Shown one piece after another: positions 1-13,190 of a stretch of 64,000 nucleotides of DNA. Under the pieces are notes generated by a model. That model ran no database searches. It saw only the letters and a program-made list of their open reading frames with translations, and was not told the origin of the DNA. The stretch covers positions 4,526,001-4,590,000 of the forward strand of contig NC_003284.9 in NCBI RefSeq assembly GCF_000002985.6, read 5' to 3'. Numbering within the stretch: position 1 is the first letter of the stretch; every line of letters starts with the position of its first letter. The position numbers were made by a program, and so were the translations under genes. Source of the stretch: Caenorhabditis elegans (taxonomy: Eukaryota > Nematoda > Chromadorea > Rhabditida > Rhabditidae).

Positions 1-204
1 CAGGTCGAGGATGTCAAGATCCAATCTTTCCCAACCATCAAGTTCTTCCCAGCTGGATCCAACAAGGTCGTCGACTACACCGGAGACCGTACCATTGAAG
101 GATTCACAAAGTTCCTCGAGACCAACGGAAAGGAGGGAGCTGGAGCTTCCGAGGAGGAGAAGGCCGAGGAGGAGGCTGATGAGGAGGGACACACCGAGCT
201 CTAA
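1..204 (+). CDS. pdi-2: Protein disulfide isomerase, C-terminal end (partial)
   Basis: Only the last exon is in the window. It is read in the frame giving [20 protein letters not shown], the end of the second thioredoxin (a') domain with its conserved cis-proline (SFPT). An acidic tail of Glu/Ala/Asp residues follows, then the ER-retention signal HTEL at the stop (202-204). The family catalyses disulfide formation and isomerisation in the ER lumen and also serves as the beta subunit of collagen prolyl 4-hydroxylase. The active-site CGHC motifs lie upstream of the window. Bases 1-3 (cag) could be a splice acceptor rather than a codon, so the first residue is uncertain. Codon use is strongly biased to C-ending codons (gtc, atc, ttc), as in highly expressed nematode genes, unlike most other genes here. 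The symbol comes from memory of the protein and gene order. Confidence 0.85.
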   Translation, partial: QVEDVKIQSFPTIKFFPAGSNKVVDYTGDRTIEGFTKFLETNGKEGAGASEEEKAEEEADEEGHTEL

Positions 205-512
205 ATCCACATTCCAATACAGTTCAACGCATCGGGGTTCCATGGACCTGTTGTTAAATGTCAAACATCGTTAACTTATTCATTTTTACTTCTCTTTCCC
301 CCTTTCTCAAAACGGCTCTTGGCAGCATATCATCTCATCTTTACTAATAAGGCGATTATCGGTTTTGTTTACGATGTTGTCAGTTAAGATGGTATTCTGC
401 CCTGTGCTACTTATTTTGCTATCTCTTGCTTTTTTGTATTTCCCCTTGTGTTGTGTAAGCAATGCAAGTCACTTCTCTCATTGCATTCGTGTCAAAACAT
501 ACTGGGTCATCT

Positions 513-518
513 AATAAA
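513..518 (+). terminator. Poly(A) signal of the pdi-2 transcript
   Basis: AATAAA lies about 310 nt after the pdi-2 stop, in a T-rich stretch, and is the first canonical hexamer downstream. It implies a 3' UTR of roughly 205-535. Confidence 0.6.
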
Positions 519-535
519 TTTTTACCAAAAAATTT

Positions 536-3500
536 ACATACTTTGAATCATTGGGCTACTCACAATTAGTTAATAGAATCATCAGTCGGCTATGTGTGTG
601 ATTCTGCTTGAAAGCACAGGACCCAAAATCTCGTCAGCATAAAATAAACTCATTTATGGCTTCAGCATGTTCATGGTACCTACTACCTAAAAGAGTAGTG
701 AAGAAAGTAATTTAATACTTCTAGGTTTAAACTTACCATTTTGCAATTGCTTGTGTTAAACAGATGAACTGTTTTTAGCGATTTCGAAAATGTTCTCAAC
801 TTATGCGATTGTTCTAAGAAGTAGAATTTCGAGCATAGCTCCCGCATCTCCGTCGGTAAATATGCTTTATTGTGCCAATTAGTTAGCAGAATCACGGTAT
901 TGATTGGTATTTTTAGCTGACATTATAAATCACTCTAATTACTCAATAAATTACTAAATTACTCAATTATAAATTACTCAATACTCATTTACCCACTAAT
1001 CTGAATTGATGAACATAAACACAAGTAAAAATAACTGGAGATCATTTTCATGTACATACTTCTGAAAATTTTTCTTGTTTTTGAAAGTGAAAACTTTGTA
1101 TTTTGGTTTAGAGTGAGAGAAGTATGTAAAGGAAACTTTTAAATTTTTTTAAAAATTTTCTAATAGAAAAACCATTTTCTAACTGCAATGAGTATGTTAT
1201 TAATTTTTCCACCCATTTAAGATTTTGAAATTATGATCACCATTCCAAAATGTGTAGTTTTGTAGATCGAATCCGATTGAGCAGTGTTTAAAATATTCTT
1301 TGTATGTGACTTTAACTTAAAAATATAAATCACCAAAGTTTTTTCTAATATTGTGAATATTTTAAAACATTGGTGTTCGGTTAAAAAGCTGGTAGCTTTA
1401 TATGTGTTATGTATTCGAAGGCAAGACGAGAAGGAGAAGACGAGTAGTTTATTACATTACTAAACTAAGGAATGATTAAGTTAGTTCATAGAGTTCACGT
1501 TGTACGATCTTCTTAGCCACGTCGTGGGTCAATACACGTTGATACCCAACAATATGCTAGCAATTCTGGATTTTAATGTAAAGTACACGTACACGCACTT
1601 TGAATTTTAAATTAAAATAGACTTCCAAAACATTAAAAAAAAAGAATATTCGAACAAACATCCAAATTTATTAACAACAATCAAAATTTTACAAAAGAAT
1701 AATATCAATTCAGCCAAACCTACACATTTTAAATTCAAAGTTGACAATGTTCTACATATTTGAATATGTGTATTTGAAAATATTTTTGAACGCAATTAAC
1801 TCTGCACAATAAAAAATAAATGTGTAAAATATTAAGAATTCATAAGATGTGTGCTCTTCACATTTCACAGTTTTCATTCAAAACACGTTTCATCTTTCAG
1901 AAATTTAATTTTGTTTCATTGTGTTTCGGTCTTCAGCTGACGATAATAGTTAGAAAGAAGGACCAAAAACTGAAAAATTCTTTCAAAAAGCAAGAATGCA
2001 GTGTTCAAAATGCACCACGTTTCCGGTTTTGTCTCGAGCGTAGCATGTTTCTATGGAAGGAATTGTCAATGGGTTGCTGCGTTTTTGTTGCATTGTCGGT
2101 CCACTTTTCTGTGAATCCGACGTGAGAAGCTTGCACTTTTTGCGAACCTCTTCAGTATTTGCTTCCAGATTCTTATTTTCCGTACATAACTACATGTGAA
2201 CATATTTTACATGATTTGTTTTCAAAAACATTCATAATTATTTTCAAACAAACAAGCAAACAAAAAACATTTCAAATGTCTCCAGAAATGACAAAATATC
2301 ACTTCCTTGTGTATATTATGATTTTTTGGCAAAAAAATGCTTATTGAGTTTTTCGTTTGTTTTTATTCAAAAGATATTATGTTTTGTGAATTTCAGGTTG
2401 TAAATTTCTGTTTTAAATAAGTTCTTCTTTTTCTTAAGTGCTAGAATACTAGATTGCCCAATTCAAAAAATTCTTGAAAGAATTTATCAGACGTCAGAAA
2501 AAATGTGTTCATTTGGTTTTTTTAAAAAATAAATTCGAGATTAAAATTAACTGTTTTGTTTTCAATCCACAAAAAGTGTTGAGAATTTTATGAATATCGA
2601 AAAATTTCTCAATATTTGGAAAAAATTATCTAAAAATAATTTATAAAATTATTACCATAAGTTAAACAGTAAGGGAAACAAAAAAAACATCCATGCTATA
2701 AAGTTTTGTGGGAGTTCCAGACGATTAAAAAAAACTTCAAATTTTGAAACAAAAAATCTTGTTTTTAAGAAGCAAAAAACTTTAAAAAAACATTACTTTT
2801 GTGTGTTTTCATTGAAATTAAAAACGTCTAGTATTTCTTTTTTTGAAAATTAAGAAATTACTTATATGTCGTTTGGAACTGAATAAAAAATAACTCTGTA
2901 AAAATGTTTGTTTCAAATTGGAAATAAAAAATTGACTGTTAACACGATCTGTTAATTTGCCCCCTGGAAACTGATCATCGATATCGTTCTATTTGTATCC
3001 AAAGAACTCTTATCAATTGTAATTCTTTGCGCCATTTGATGTCAAACTAATGCAACCTCCACGTGATTCTCTTGTTTGTAAGCGTGACCAGAGGTCTCTT
3101 TGCAACAGGAAGAATGTCAACATTCGCCGTCTTTTTTTTTCAATTTTGGTATCACACGGAAATCTAGCGAGCGTCCTTGATTTGTTAAGATAATCGCCAT
3201 GTAGATGAGATTATTGCAACTCTCTTTCTCATCATGACTGTTGATTTCTCTTTTACTTGTGTCTCCCACCAAAAAGTTCCCACACAAGTCTGCAAAACTT
3301 GCAGCACCTACTGAATTCAACTGAAAATGTACTAAAAACCGCGTGGTCTTGATTTGCCCTATAGTGTTTCGTTGCCATTTTACACGGATCTTTGATAAAT
3401 AACGCACGAGGCATTTTTGCACGCATGGCCCAAGATCACTTTTTCAACGAAATTTTGGAAATCGTTTCTTTTTATCAGTGAGCATAAACTATAATATGAT

Positions 3501-6500
3501 TCCTATCAAGTTTCCTGCTTTTTGAAAATTTATCTATCATTAAGTATAAACCATTTCAGCCTCGTTTGCAAATTGTCTGTATTAACAACTCACAAATTGA
3601 ACCCGAATCTTATCAAAAATCGGTTCGACTTGTTGTACTAACTTTTTTCGTTCACAATGTGGGCATTGAAACATTTTTAATTCTGTTTCAATGATCATTG
3701 AAAGTATCGTCAGCGGAGATTTAGTTTGAATGACTCAAAAAGCAGAATTACGGAATAGAACACTTTATAATTAAAAATGTGTTTAAACACATTTTCAGTC
3801 AAAGTTTTGATATATTGCTAAAAAAAAAGACAGCTTCAAAAATTTCGAGCAGCTTTGAACCCTAATAATGTTCAAATACAAACAATTACAGCGTAATTAT
3901 TATATTGAAACTGTAGAAAATTTTTTTGGGTACCCTTAAAAATTACAATAAGTAAAAACTGTTTTTGACGGCTGTGAGACTGTCAAAAAAAATTTTTACG
4001 TTTTACTGTGATACTTGGTAACTGAATCTTGAATAAATAGTTTAAAAATATTTTCAGCATTGACGATTAAACTTAATATTGAAATTCCGCGAACCAAAGT
4101 AACACCTGGATTCTCCCGCTAACTCTACTCAGTCACCAAAAATCATCTCTTTTTCTGTCATGCTGCAGTTTTAAGCGTTTTTTTTGCAATATAATGTTTC
4201 GAAGAACTATGTCTAGGTTGTTTTTTTGCAAAACTGGGCAGTCTCTTAAATTTCACGCGTGTGTAAACTGGCAAGGATATGACGTCAATTGTATTCAATT
4301 TCTTCCATTTCATTGCAGTTTTTAAAATTTTCCAAGACGATTTTCGAATTCATTCTTATTTTCTCAAGAGTGTTTCAATGTGAAATTAAAAATGAAAAAG
4401 TTTGAAATTCAAGTTCAAGTCTTTTAAAATGTTGTGTAATTTTTTTCTCAACCAGCACTTGCGTCTACATTTCTTGCAGTATGAATTCAATCAAGTTGTA
4501 TTGAATTAAGAATTAACACAGTGTATAAGCCTTGCCTTCTCATATTATCAGATGTTCAACCGATTTCAACGTATGCAATAAACGTGAAAACTGCGTGGCC
4601 ATGGCATGCAAGATTCTTCATTTTTCTAGTTTTCTTCTTTTTGAGAACGATATGGAATTGGTTTAAACTTGGTTAATAGGAATTTAGTTTTTTTTTTCGA
4701 TCTTTAAAAAACTTTGTGAAATATGAACTTCGATGAAATATGAGAGGTTTTGCTCTCTTTTTTCTAACCTCGTGGTTGGCATTCTTGTTATCTTGAATAT
4801 TTTTTTCAACTACCGGACAGAAAGTGATTTTTATCTTGACGAAAACGTTTTAATGTGTTCATTTCTTTAAGGTCACAAATTATTTTCCTGATAACTGCGT
4901 TTTTTCGCGATTTTTTTCGTTTTAAATCAGAAACACATGAGAAAATTGTGAGAAAGTTTTGCTTAGTGTTAAAAACAAAATTTCTCGCACGGAACTACAT
5001 AGACCCAAAATCAAACTAGAAACACCCGTCAATCTTTATTATGTCACCAAGTTACCTTAATCCAAGTTGTGTCATTAACGAAATGAAAGTCTTGTTTCAT
5101 AATGGAAACATATTTCAGTCATGTATATAAAGCGTGAAAATGAATGTTGAAGTACATATTCAATGCATATATTTTAAAGCATTAGCAGCTGGACAAACAG
5201 TTTTCAAATATGATTTTGGAAATGGTAGCAAAAACTATGTCTCTCGATAAGTCTCATCGAACCGTTGAAATATAATTTTCACTTATGTTCTTCAATTCTC
5301 ACTTGTAAACCAGAATGACTGCCATGTAGCTTAATTTCAGGTTTTATTTTGGAATTTGTTGACTTGCCTCTAATAGAGATAGATTCTTTCACAAGAATTG
5401 TAATTTATTTTTTTGAGCACTACATTTATTGGAGATTCTTAATGAAAATCGTCAAGTAGCGTCAATGAAATTTTGTAAAAATATAGTGATTATGGTCCGA
5501 CAAATCCAAATATCAAAAAAAAAGTCTGCACCAATTTTCAGATTTTTCAAAATTTTCTGTCAAATTTTTGGCAGAGTGCCACATTTATGAAAAGTTTAGT
5601 TTTTTGTTGAGAAATTTAGAGCAAATTTTTCATATTGAAACACCTGCAATGTTCAGATACAAAAAACGTTGTGGTAAATTGCCAAATTTTGCAAATATTT
5701 GGTTTTGTTGAGAAATTAAGAAAAAAAATTCTATATGCCTCAGACCTCATCGTTCTAATTGTTCAAATACAAATATTTGAAACTTAAGTAAAACTTGTAA
5801 ATTTTAAAGAAAACATGTTTTTGATTGACTTCTAAAATTATGAAAGACAAAACTAATTAATGTTTACTTTTAAACTGTAAAAATTTGTCCGTATTGATTT
5901 ATACGGTTTTTCAATAATGATAATAAGCCTTTAAGATCTAGGTTTCCCAATAGGTTACTTTCTTGGTTTTACTGAAGAGCATTAATTTCGTATTTGGAAA
6001 AAGGGAAAAAACATAATCAGTCATGCCCTATATCCTAAAATTCCTAAGAAATTCAGTAAATAATACTCCAAAAATCTACGATTCGGTAGAGCAAATCGCG
6101 CAATGGTCCACACCTGAATCTATTACTGCCCCTACATTGTAGTCCACAACACCTGAGCACTCTTCGAACAATCATAGACTGTGTGGCTGAGCGTTCTCTC
6201 TGCAACCTTGTCTTCTTCTCAACATGACATGTGTCTCTTGTCTCTTTTATTCCTGTCACACATCCCGACACACACTCACACACACAGATACACACGCTGT
6301 TGCCATCCCCCTATCACATGTCGTTTCTTCATCTTATTCCTCTCGTTTCCCACGCCTGAACTTACAATTGTCCTCCACTGGTGGTAATTGTTTTTCAGAT
6401 GGTTTCGGGAGGCAATCGGCAAAGCTAATCAGTTGTCTAAAAATTACAGTAATGCTGACAATCACGCCACATTCGGCTATTGATTCGATGGAAAGCACGC

Positions 6501-6858
6501 TTCCCACTTTTTGATAAGCGTCCGATTGGGATGCATCGTGTGTCTGTCCGCATTTCTGTCCTACATTATAAAAATTTTGCACTTCTAACTAGCTTTGAAC
6601 AGAGTTGTTTCAAATACCGTCCTTTTTTTGCATTTGGCATCAATTGATCAACTATCTCTCTTCGACCATTTGGATCAATAGATTGAGAGAATGGGAAACA
6701 AAATACACGCTGGTTTTACCTTCACCCCATCCCACGCCCGCTCTCTCGATTGTTTTGTTTGCCTTCTTGTCCTATTCTCATTTCGCTCCACACCACCTCA
6801 CGGCCGCCACCCCGCCATTGAACCTACTTTATTGATTTCTCATTATTACAGAGGTCAA
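536..6858. other. Long AT-rich intergenic region, pdi-2 to nhr-35
   Basis: I see no convincing coding exon here. The open frames at 1820-2125 (+) and 3117-3422 (-) lack splice context, codon bias or recognisable motifs. The region is mostly AT-rich with many poly-A/T runs. Diverged copies of the palindromic dispersed repeat occur around 5480-5860. A CA-rich microsatellite lies at about 6268-6296. The 6100-6850 stretch is more GC/CT-rich and directly precedes nhr-35, so it probably holds its promoter or untranslated leader exons. Confidence 0.5.
6268..6296. repeat. CA-rich microsatellite
   Basis: Interrupted (CA)n run (acacacactcacacacacag and flanks) about 570 bp upstream of the nhr-35 start codon. 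Confidence 0.7.
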
Positions 6859-9800
6859 ATGTTGGGAACATACAACGGTGACAGCAAAGCAGAAACGGAT
6901 GGTAATTTTTCCACTATCTGTGATGATAGTTTACATTTTCTATTATTCAGGAAAAGACAACTCCATTTGTCATATCTGCAGTGATGTGGCGACTGGAAGA
7001 CACTACGGAGCAATTGCTTGTAACGGATGCAAGGGATTTTTCAGACGAACCGTTCGACGGAACTATGAATATCATTGTAGATTTGAGTCGAAGTGTGAAA
7101 TTGACAAGCGTACGTACCCTTTATTTATCCAAATTAGTCTAATTTTTTTATTCCAGATAACCGCGCAGTGTGTCGTTACTGTCGCTTTATGAAATGTATT
7201 TCATCCGGAATGCGCGACGATCAAGTTCAAAGTGAAAGGGATGTAATTGGTAAAAGGTGAGTATACAAAGTTGAAAATTTAAAACTTTTAAAAATTCGTA
7301 TATGAGACATAAATAGAATAGTAACTTTTTGATGGTTGATCTTACATTTTCAAAATATCTTTTCACCCGTGTAACACTATTGAAGCGTAGAAACGATGAT
7401 TATTAGAACTAACTAATGACCAAAACTTTTCGAATACTTATTCAGGGGAAACTCAGATATTTTCAAGTCAAGCGAAACGATGAAGCTAAAATTATCACGT
7501 TATGATCTTTTGTTCTTAATGATGGAAAAGTATTATTAGTGAAGATTTAGACTAAATACGTCATGGTAATCAACCATGACTAAATGTCATACTCAAAATT
7601 AGTTTTTAAACAAATTTTAGTCGTTGCTGTAGATTTGAGACCAAGAATTGTTGAACATAAACATTGGAAAAGCAGTTAAAAATAATATTCGTAGAAAAAA
7701 CCTTTTTTGGTCAACATCCAAAGTTATGATTTCAGTTTTTACCACTTTTTGACTGTAAATTTGAAAAATTAAACATTTTTGCACTACAGGATTTTTTAAA
7801 ACCATTGATCAATCATGGAAATTTTGCAGAGAAAAAAAAGACAACATGAAAACCTATTGTCAAGACCCGACTCCGAGAACCTCACCCGAACTAACAATGT
7901 CCCCAGTGGAAGATGAGTACGATCAACTATTGGAAAGCCTCTTGAAGTCGGAGATGACGATTCAAAGTCTTCGTGATACAGTGATCACGCAGACCGGAAA
8001 TGTGGAATACACCACCAAATCTAAGAATGTTTGTTTTAGACCAAAAAGCTGTTCTTCTGGAGGTTTCAAATTTCAGAGATTGTCCCACACAGACCGAACA
8101 GCAACTTTGAACGACGTCCTTAAATCCATGCACAGTCAACTTTTGCTGGTCATAGAATGGGCGAAAACACTGCCGGAATTTAAACAACTTTCCGGTGCTG
8201 ATCAGGTAAGAGCCATTGAACAAAACTGGTCGGTTAGAGGAATTCCAATAAGATGTAAATTGATAACGGAGTTCTTTCGTCCTTTTTTTGTTGATTACAA
8301 AGCAAGCACAACTGTACAATTGTGTGCTAATCAGTTTTAACAAACCGCTAAAGAAAATGAAAAAAAAAACTTCCCAAGCTTTCAGGCCGTTCTTCTCAAA
8401 AACTTTGCTGGTCAGCACGTGACTCTTTGTGTGGCTTATCGCTCTGTTGGTGCAAATGACGCTTTGAAACTTCTCAACGATCTCTACATTCCAAGGGCTT
8501 CAAAAACCACACCACATCTGAAAGAATAGTAAGAGGATGCTAGAATATACAATGTTTTTAATGTTGCTTTTTAGTGTGGATGGATTCTATTTACGTGACT
8601 GTGAAAAAGTGATGGACCAGTTGGTGGAACCAATGCGATTTTTGAAGCTCGACAACAAGGAATTTGTGGCTCTCAAAGCTTGCGTTCTTTTCAATCCCGG
8701 TAAATATTTTGTGAGGGAAATATTGAGGCTTTTTAAAACAAAATTAGCTTAAAAATATTAAATGATAATATACATTGCAAAATTATTAGGAAAAACAATT
8801 TATTTTCTTAAAAAAATACAAAAAAATGGAGTACGGGCAGGTGGGGATTTCAATACGGTTCAAATGGTGCTAAAGGAACCAAACATCATAATAAAATTCT
8901 TTAAAAATGTTGTTCTGATTATGTTTAAATAGTTCATATTTCAACATTGTCGGGGCTCGAACATGTGACAATGCTTTAGTTTCCCAAAAATTTGGCTTTC
9001 ACCACTTTTTGATTAGAAACAAATCCATAAATTTTTCGAAAAAATTTATCACGATCAAAATCATTTTTCCATTGGCAGTAGTCTACCTTTAGTTGTTCTA
9101 ATGCATGTCAGCTATTATCTTAAGCTCATATTAGAATAGCTTTCAAAACACTAATATATTAATTTCAGTGGCACCGGGTCTATCCAACCATGCTGTTAAT
9201 TTGGTCCTTAACGCAAGAAGGAAAATTTTCGCCGCATTCGAAAAATATGTAAGAGTGAACAAACCGCTGGAAACCACACGAGTCGGAGATTTGACATTTT
9301 TCATTCTCACACCGCTTTCGGTAAAGCTTTTCTTTAGCATCTATTCGTACGATTTTGAATACATCAGGTTCTTTCAAAATCAATTTCGGAAGATATCATG
9401 TTCACAAAAGTCAGCGGTGTTGCGAGAATTGATGTTTTGATGGAAGAACTGATATTGGCTGAAACTGATTACGGGGAAGATAGACAAGGTATGTAATTAG
9501 TTAATAAAATTTATTCCTAAAATAATATTTTCAAGATCAAACTCCATGCTCAATTATGAACGACACACCGTCGGGAAGCCAAGATATGTGTTCACCGTGC
9601 CCGGAGGATCTTCTGCGAACCTCCACTTCAAGCAACTCTCCCACAAACTCGTGAGTCATTTGTTTTCCTCTATCAAAGATCGTTTCAAATGATCAAGTCC
9701 AGCATTTATTCCATCTTTATTTGCGGAAATTCCTCCTTCGCGGAGTTGTTTCAACAGAGTCTAGGGCGTACGAGTTTTAATGAGCAAACACCAAAGGTGT

Positions 9801-11258
9801 GAACTGTGTGATCCTGCCCTCAGTCCATTGACGTTCATTTTGCAACTTATTGACGTAGACTTGGATATCGCCAGACGTAAAGCGATGAACTAGGTACATA
9901 ATGTCAAATCTAATCTTTAACGGCCAAATTTTAAGAATGAGTCATTGATTTATCTCTATTTGTGTTGGCTTGATCACACAAGATGTGAGCATCGAAATGT
10001 CCTAGTTAAAAGGTGACATTCAACTGTAGACTTCAAATTATCAACATTATCAAAATTTGCTCCGAGAAGATGTGCGCGCAAGTCCAGCATAGTGTTGACC
10101 ATTGAGTTTATGACTTCAGTATGTAGAGAGGTACAGTATGAAATTGACTCAGTAAACAACACATTTGTTTTATTGTTCACGAATTTTGCTGGAAAAAACA
10201 TCAAGTTTAACTTGAAAACCGTCTGACAATTTACATTTTGTTACTCAAGAAGCAGCTTGAGCTACGGAGCATATGCATTTTTCAGCTCATATAAATTGTA
10301 GTCAAACAATACGCACAAAACCTTGAACACATTAGAATAAAACACACAATGTAAATGTTCCTGTTATTTTTTAAAGTGATGCACATTCTGTGGCTGCCCA
10401 TAGAACTTGCGTAGTCATGAAAAAAATTACTACACTTTGAAATGCTAAACCTCGGTGCATTTTGTGGATAACTAGTTAAATAACAAGTTATATAACGATA
10501 ACGACAACTGAAATATGAGCTGCCAAAGTTGAACAATGTGTTGCAATACTGATAGAGGAAATAAGGGCAAACATAAACCCAGGGTTTAACTGTTTAGTAA
10601 AAAGCCACCGGTTTTATTGATTAATTCAAAATCAAACAATTAAGCTCATTTTCGCAAAGCTGTTCCCAATTTTCAATGTTCCCTCTTTCTGTGTTTTGCA
10701 AATTATGAAAGCTCCGAAATTTCAAGAATCACATAGCATTTCCTTTTAATTACCCTATTGGGATATCTCACGCGTTCCCTTTTCTTGCAAAACCATAAAT
10801 TCAACACACTTGAATATTAACTTTTTTGTGATCCCTTGCGGTTAATAATGCCACCGTGGTGAAGGCACTTGAAAAATTTATTCCACTTTTTCCACGTCTT
10901 CCGGGATTTGCAAAACCCCGTGAGTTGGCGGTGAATATTTTCAAGACCACCACTAAATCAAACTAGCAGAACGATCGAACATTAATGTGAAGAAAATTTT
11001 GCAGTTTCAAATTCAATTGTCACTTTTTTTGCAGATCTCTCACTGCCGGCCTCTTGCTCAAAACAGACGATGCTATGATGTCAGGAATCGGAACACAATA
11101 CACAACTCCACAGTAAGAAGTTTTTATTATAAGTTTTAATTCTAAAAATGTTACATTTCAGACCTCACACACCACAATTTGCCGACTCCTCTCACCTAAA
11201 CCTGCCGTATGCTCCGTTCACTTCTAGCTACAACCAATATCCAAACACTTACTCATAG
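6859..11258 (+). CDS. nhr-35: HNF4-type nuclear hormone receptor
   Basis: Eleven exons join in frame: 6859-6901, 6951-7109, 7157-7256, 7830-8205, 8386-8528, 8575-8699, 9169-9320, 9368-9488, 9536-9650, 11035-11112, 11162-11258. They encode 502 aa. The DNA-binding domain (about residues 21-86) has both zinc modules: CHIC-x13-CNGC with P-box CNGCKGFF, then C-x5-C-x9-CRYC. The ligand-binding domain (about 185-400) carries the HNF4-like signature around [19 protein letters not shown]. An AF-2 helix VLMEELIL lies near residues 389-396, followed by a Ser/Thr/Pro-rich tail. The protein should be a nuclear transcription factor. The start is the ATG just after an acceptor at 6851 and may be a trans-splice site; upstream exons cannot be excluded. 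Exon 4 contains an optional in-frame 48-nt intron (8029-8076); removing it gives 486 aa. The family call is firm. The symbol is from memory, supported by neighbours. Confidence 0.85.
8029..8076 (+). other. nhr-35: Candidate 48-nt optional intron in nhr-35 exon 4
   Basis: After AAG AAT the sequence gtttgt is an acceptable donor and aatttcag is a strong acceptor. The segment is 48 nt, typical for this genome, and a multiple of three without a stop. Both spliced and retained forms therefore stay open. It sits in the hinge between DNA-binding and ligand-binding domains. Confidence 0.6.
8826..9080. repeat. Palindromic dispersed repeat copy (intron of nhr-35)
   Basis: Has the hallmark pieces seen in other copies in this window: an end resembling ggagtac-g-cagtggg, an internal 'caacattg..gg.tcgaacatg' block and 'ccactttttgatt'. 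It is diverged, and the boundaries are approximate. Confidence 0.5.
9651..11034. other. 1.4-kb intron 9 of nhr-35
   Basis: The largest intron of the gene. It has short open frames on the minus strand (9974-10204, 10282-10536), but no splice context, known motif or start support, so I treat it as non-coding. It is less AT-rich than average introns, so it could hold regulatory sites. Confidence 0.5.
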
Positions 11259-11459
11259 TAGTCGATTCTCAAAAAAAACTTTTTAATCCAAGTGTCTATT
11301 CTATCTATCCGTTTCATGTTCTCAAACTGTGATATTTGACAATGCCCGAAAATTCACCAGAAAAAAGTTATTTGAACTCCCAGAAAATGCCATTGAAACA
11401 CAATTTGACGGGTTAGAGCAAACTCATTTGTTAAGAATATATTTTGTTTCCCACCCCCT

Positions 11460-11465
11460 AATAAA
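11460..11465 (+). terminator. Poly(A) signal of nhr-35
   Basis: AATAAA about 200 nt after the nhr-35 stop; the implied 3' UTR is about 11259-11480. Confidence 0.6.
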
Positions 11466-13104
11466 TATAATTTTTATAATTTTCTCACAGTTTTCAATGA
11501 TCTGTTATAAAACACAATCTTTTCATAAAATCTTTGAATCTGAAATCTGAATAGTTTTTCATCGTTCCACACACCCCAAAATCCAAACAGGATTTTAATT
11601 TACGACATCCCCTCTTCTCGGTGCTCGTCTTGTTCGAGGGCGTGAAGCGCGTTATTACATTTTGTTTGGCATTTGGCAGTGCACCCCTAAAAATGGACGG
11701 AGATGGCAAGAGGGAAGTGATGTTTCAGTGAAGTCATGCTGAAAATTGAGGTCCATTTTGATGCACACTGCAGCCAGGTGCGTGGGTTCTTTGAAAAAAT
11801 TCGCAGATGCTTTCTAAATGGAGTTGAAACAAAGTTTGAGAATTTACAAGTTGTTCGAAAATATATTATTCACTGAGCCATTCGATCGAAATTTTGCCAA
11901 TCCTCTCCCTAGTCTGTAAAAATTACCATCCGGAGAACAAAAATCAGTTCATCTCTTAGCCAGTCATGTGCACCATATTAATGAGAACCACGTCAGGGTA
12001 TTGCTATTACAATTGGACTTTGATGGAAAATGTTCCGGACGTGACACATGAATATGTGGACTACTACTTTTTTTGCACGAATGTGTGTATGCAAATGTGA
12101 TAGACTAATTTACATTATATACGTCAGTTATTATTAAGAACATGAAAGCAAAAATTTGAATAATTCATAGAAGATTAAACTTTTGGGAAATTATTCGAAA
12201 TTATATGAGCGGGAGACGTTTGATTTACCAACTGTCAGATTGGGTGATAATTTCATCAAAATTTTTTATAAAGCATTTTGCCATCTAGCACAGTTATACC
12301 GCGATGTGCGAGCACATTGTGCACGATAGAAGCCCGGGCACGATTGATCAAGAAGGTGTTCGCTTGAAATTGCGGCCATTTTAGATTCGCGGTGAGCCAC
12401 AATGCCAATTCGGCAGATTCTTTTTTGAACACATTGCAAATTGATTGTGTTGAAAGCGAAAAAGCGAAAGATCGTTCAAAACCATTGCGTAGTGCCAATA
12501 ATTTTCATATCATGCAACTTGTTTTTTTTACAAATTAAAATATTGTCAAAAGGAGAAATTCATCAGTTTTCAGTTTTCACCTGTTAAACATTTAGAAATT
12601 GGCCAAGAAAAACGTTCAATTATGGAACATTTCTCTGAATGTTGTTGAAAAAATTATATTTTTATAAAACTTTCATAAAACTACACTTTTTAAAGATAAT
12701 TTTTATTTTGATATTCGGTCATGTGGGATAATTACAAGCAATCTTGAACATAATTAAGTACTACAGATTTTTTTAAATTGACAAATAGCGAAGAAAACTA
12801 TGAGACAGAAAACTCAATTTTAGGCGATTTATTTTGTAAATCTAGATGATTTACTAAAAATTTAAAAAAATGAAATAAATATTTAATAGTTGATTCCAAC
12901 AGATTATTTAAGAATAAAAAAAGTTGTGCTACGAAATTTTACCAAAGTATCGTAACATTTTGAAGTTTCACTGTGTCAATTTTATTCTAACCGTGATATT
13001 TTCAAAATATCATTTACTATATATAAAGCGCTTATTCCGTTTGTTCATAGTTTGTAGTCTTTGTAGTCTGTGAAGTTTTAGCTTCTGGATTGATAGTGAG
13101 TTGG

Positions 13105-13190
13105 GTTAGTGTAGGGATATAGTCGGGGTACTGTAGTGGTACAATAGTGGTACGGTAGGAGTACTGTAGGATTACGGTAGTTTCAGAAAA
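13105..13190. repeat. Degenerate gtactgtag array
   Basis: Repeated units such as gtactgtagtggta, gtggtacggtaggagta and gtaggattacggtag occur in direct succession. Unit spacing is irregular, with base substitutions between units. Confidence 0.6.

Noticed and set aside
1820-2125. Plus-strand 101-codon frame
   Set aside because: Low-complexity, Phe/Lys-rich product typical of translated AT-rich DNA.
3117-3422. Minus-strand 101-codon frame in the first spacer
   Set aside because: No motif, no splice context, no codon bias; the surrounding region is ordinary spacer.
9974-10204. Minus-strand frame in nhr-35 intron 9, considered as a transposase fossil
   Set aside because: No recognisable catalytic motif or terminal repeats; similarity to known transposases could not be established by eye.
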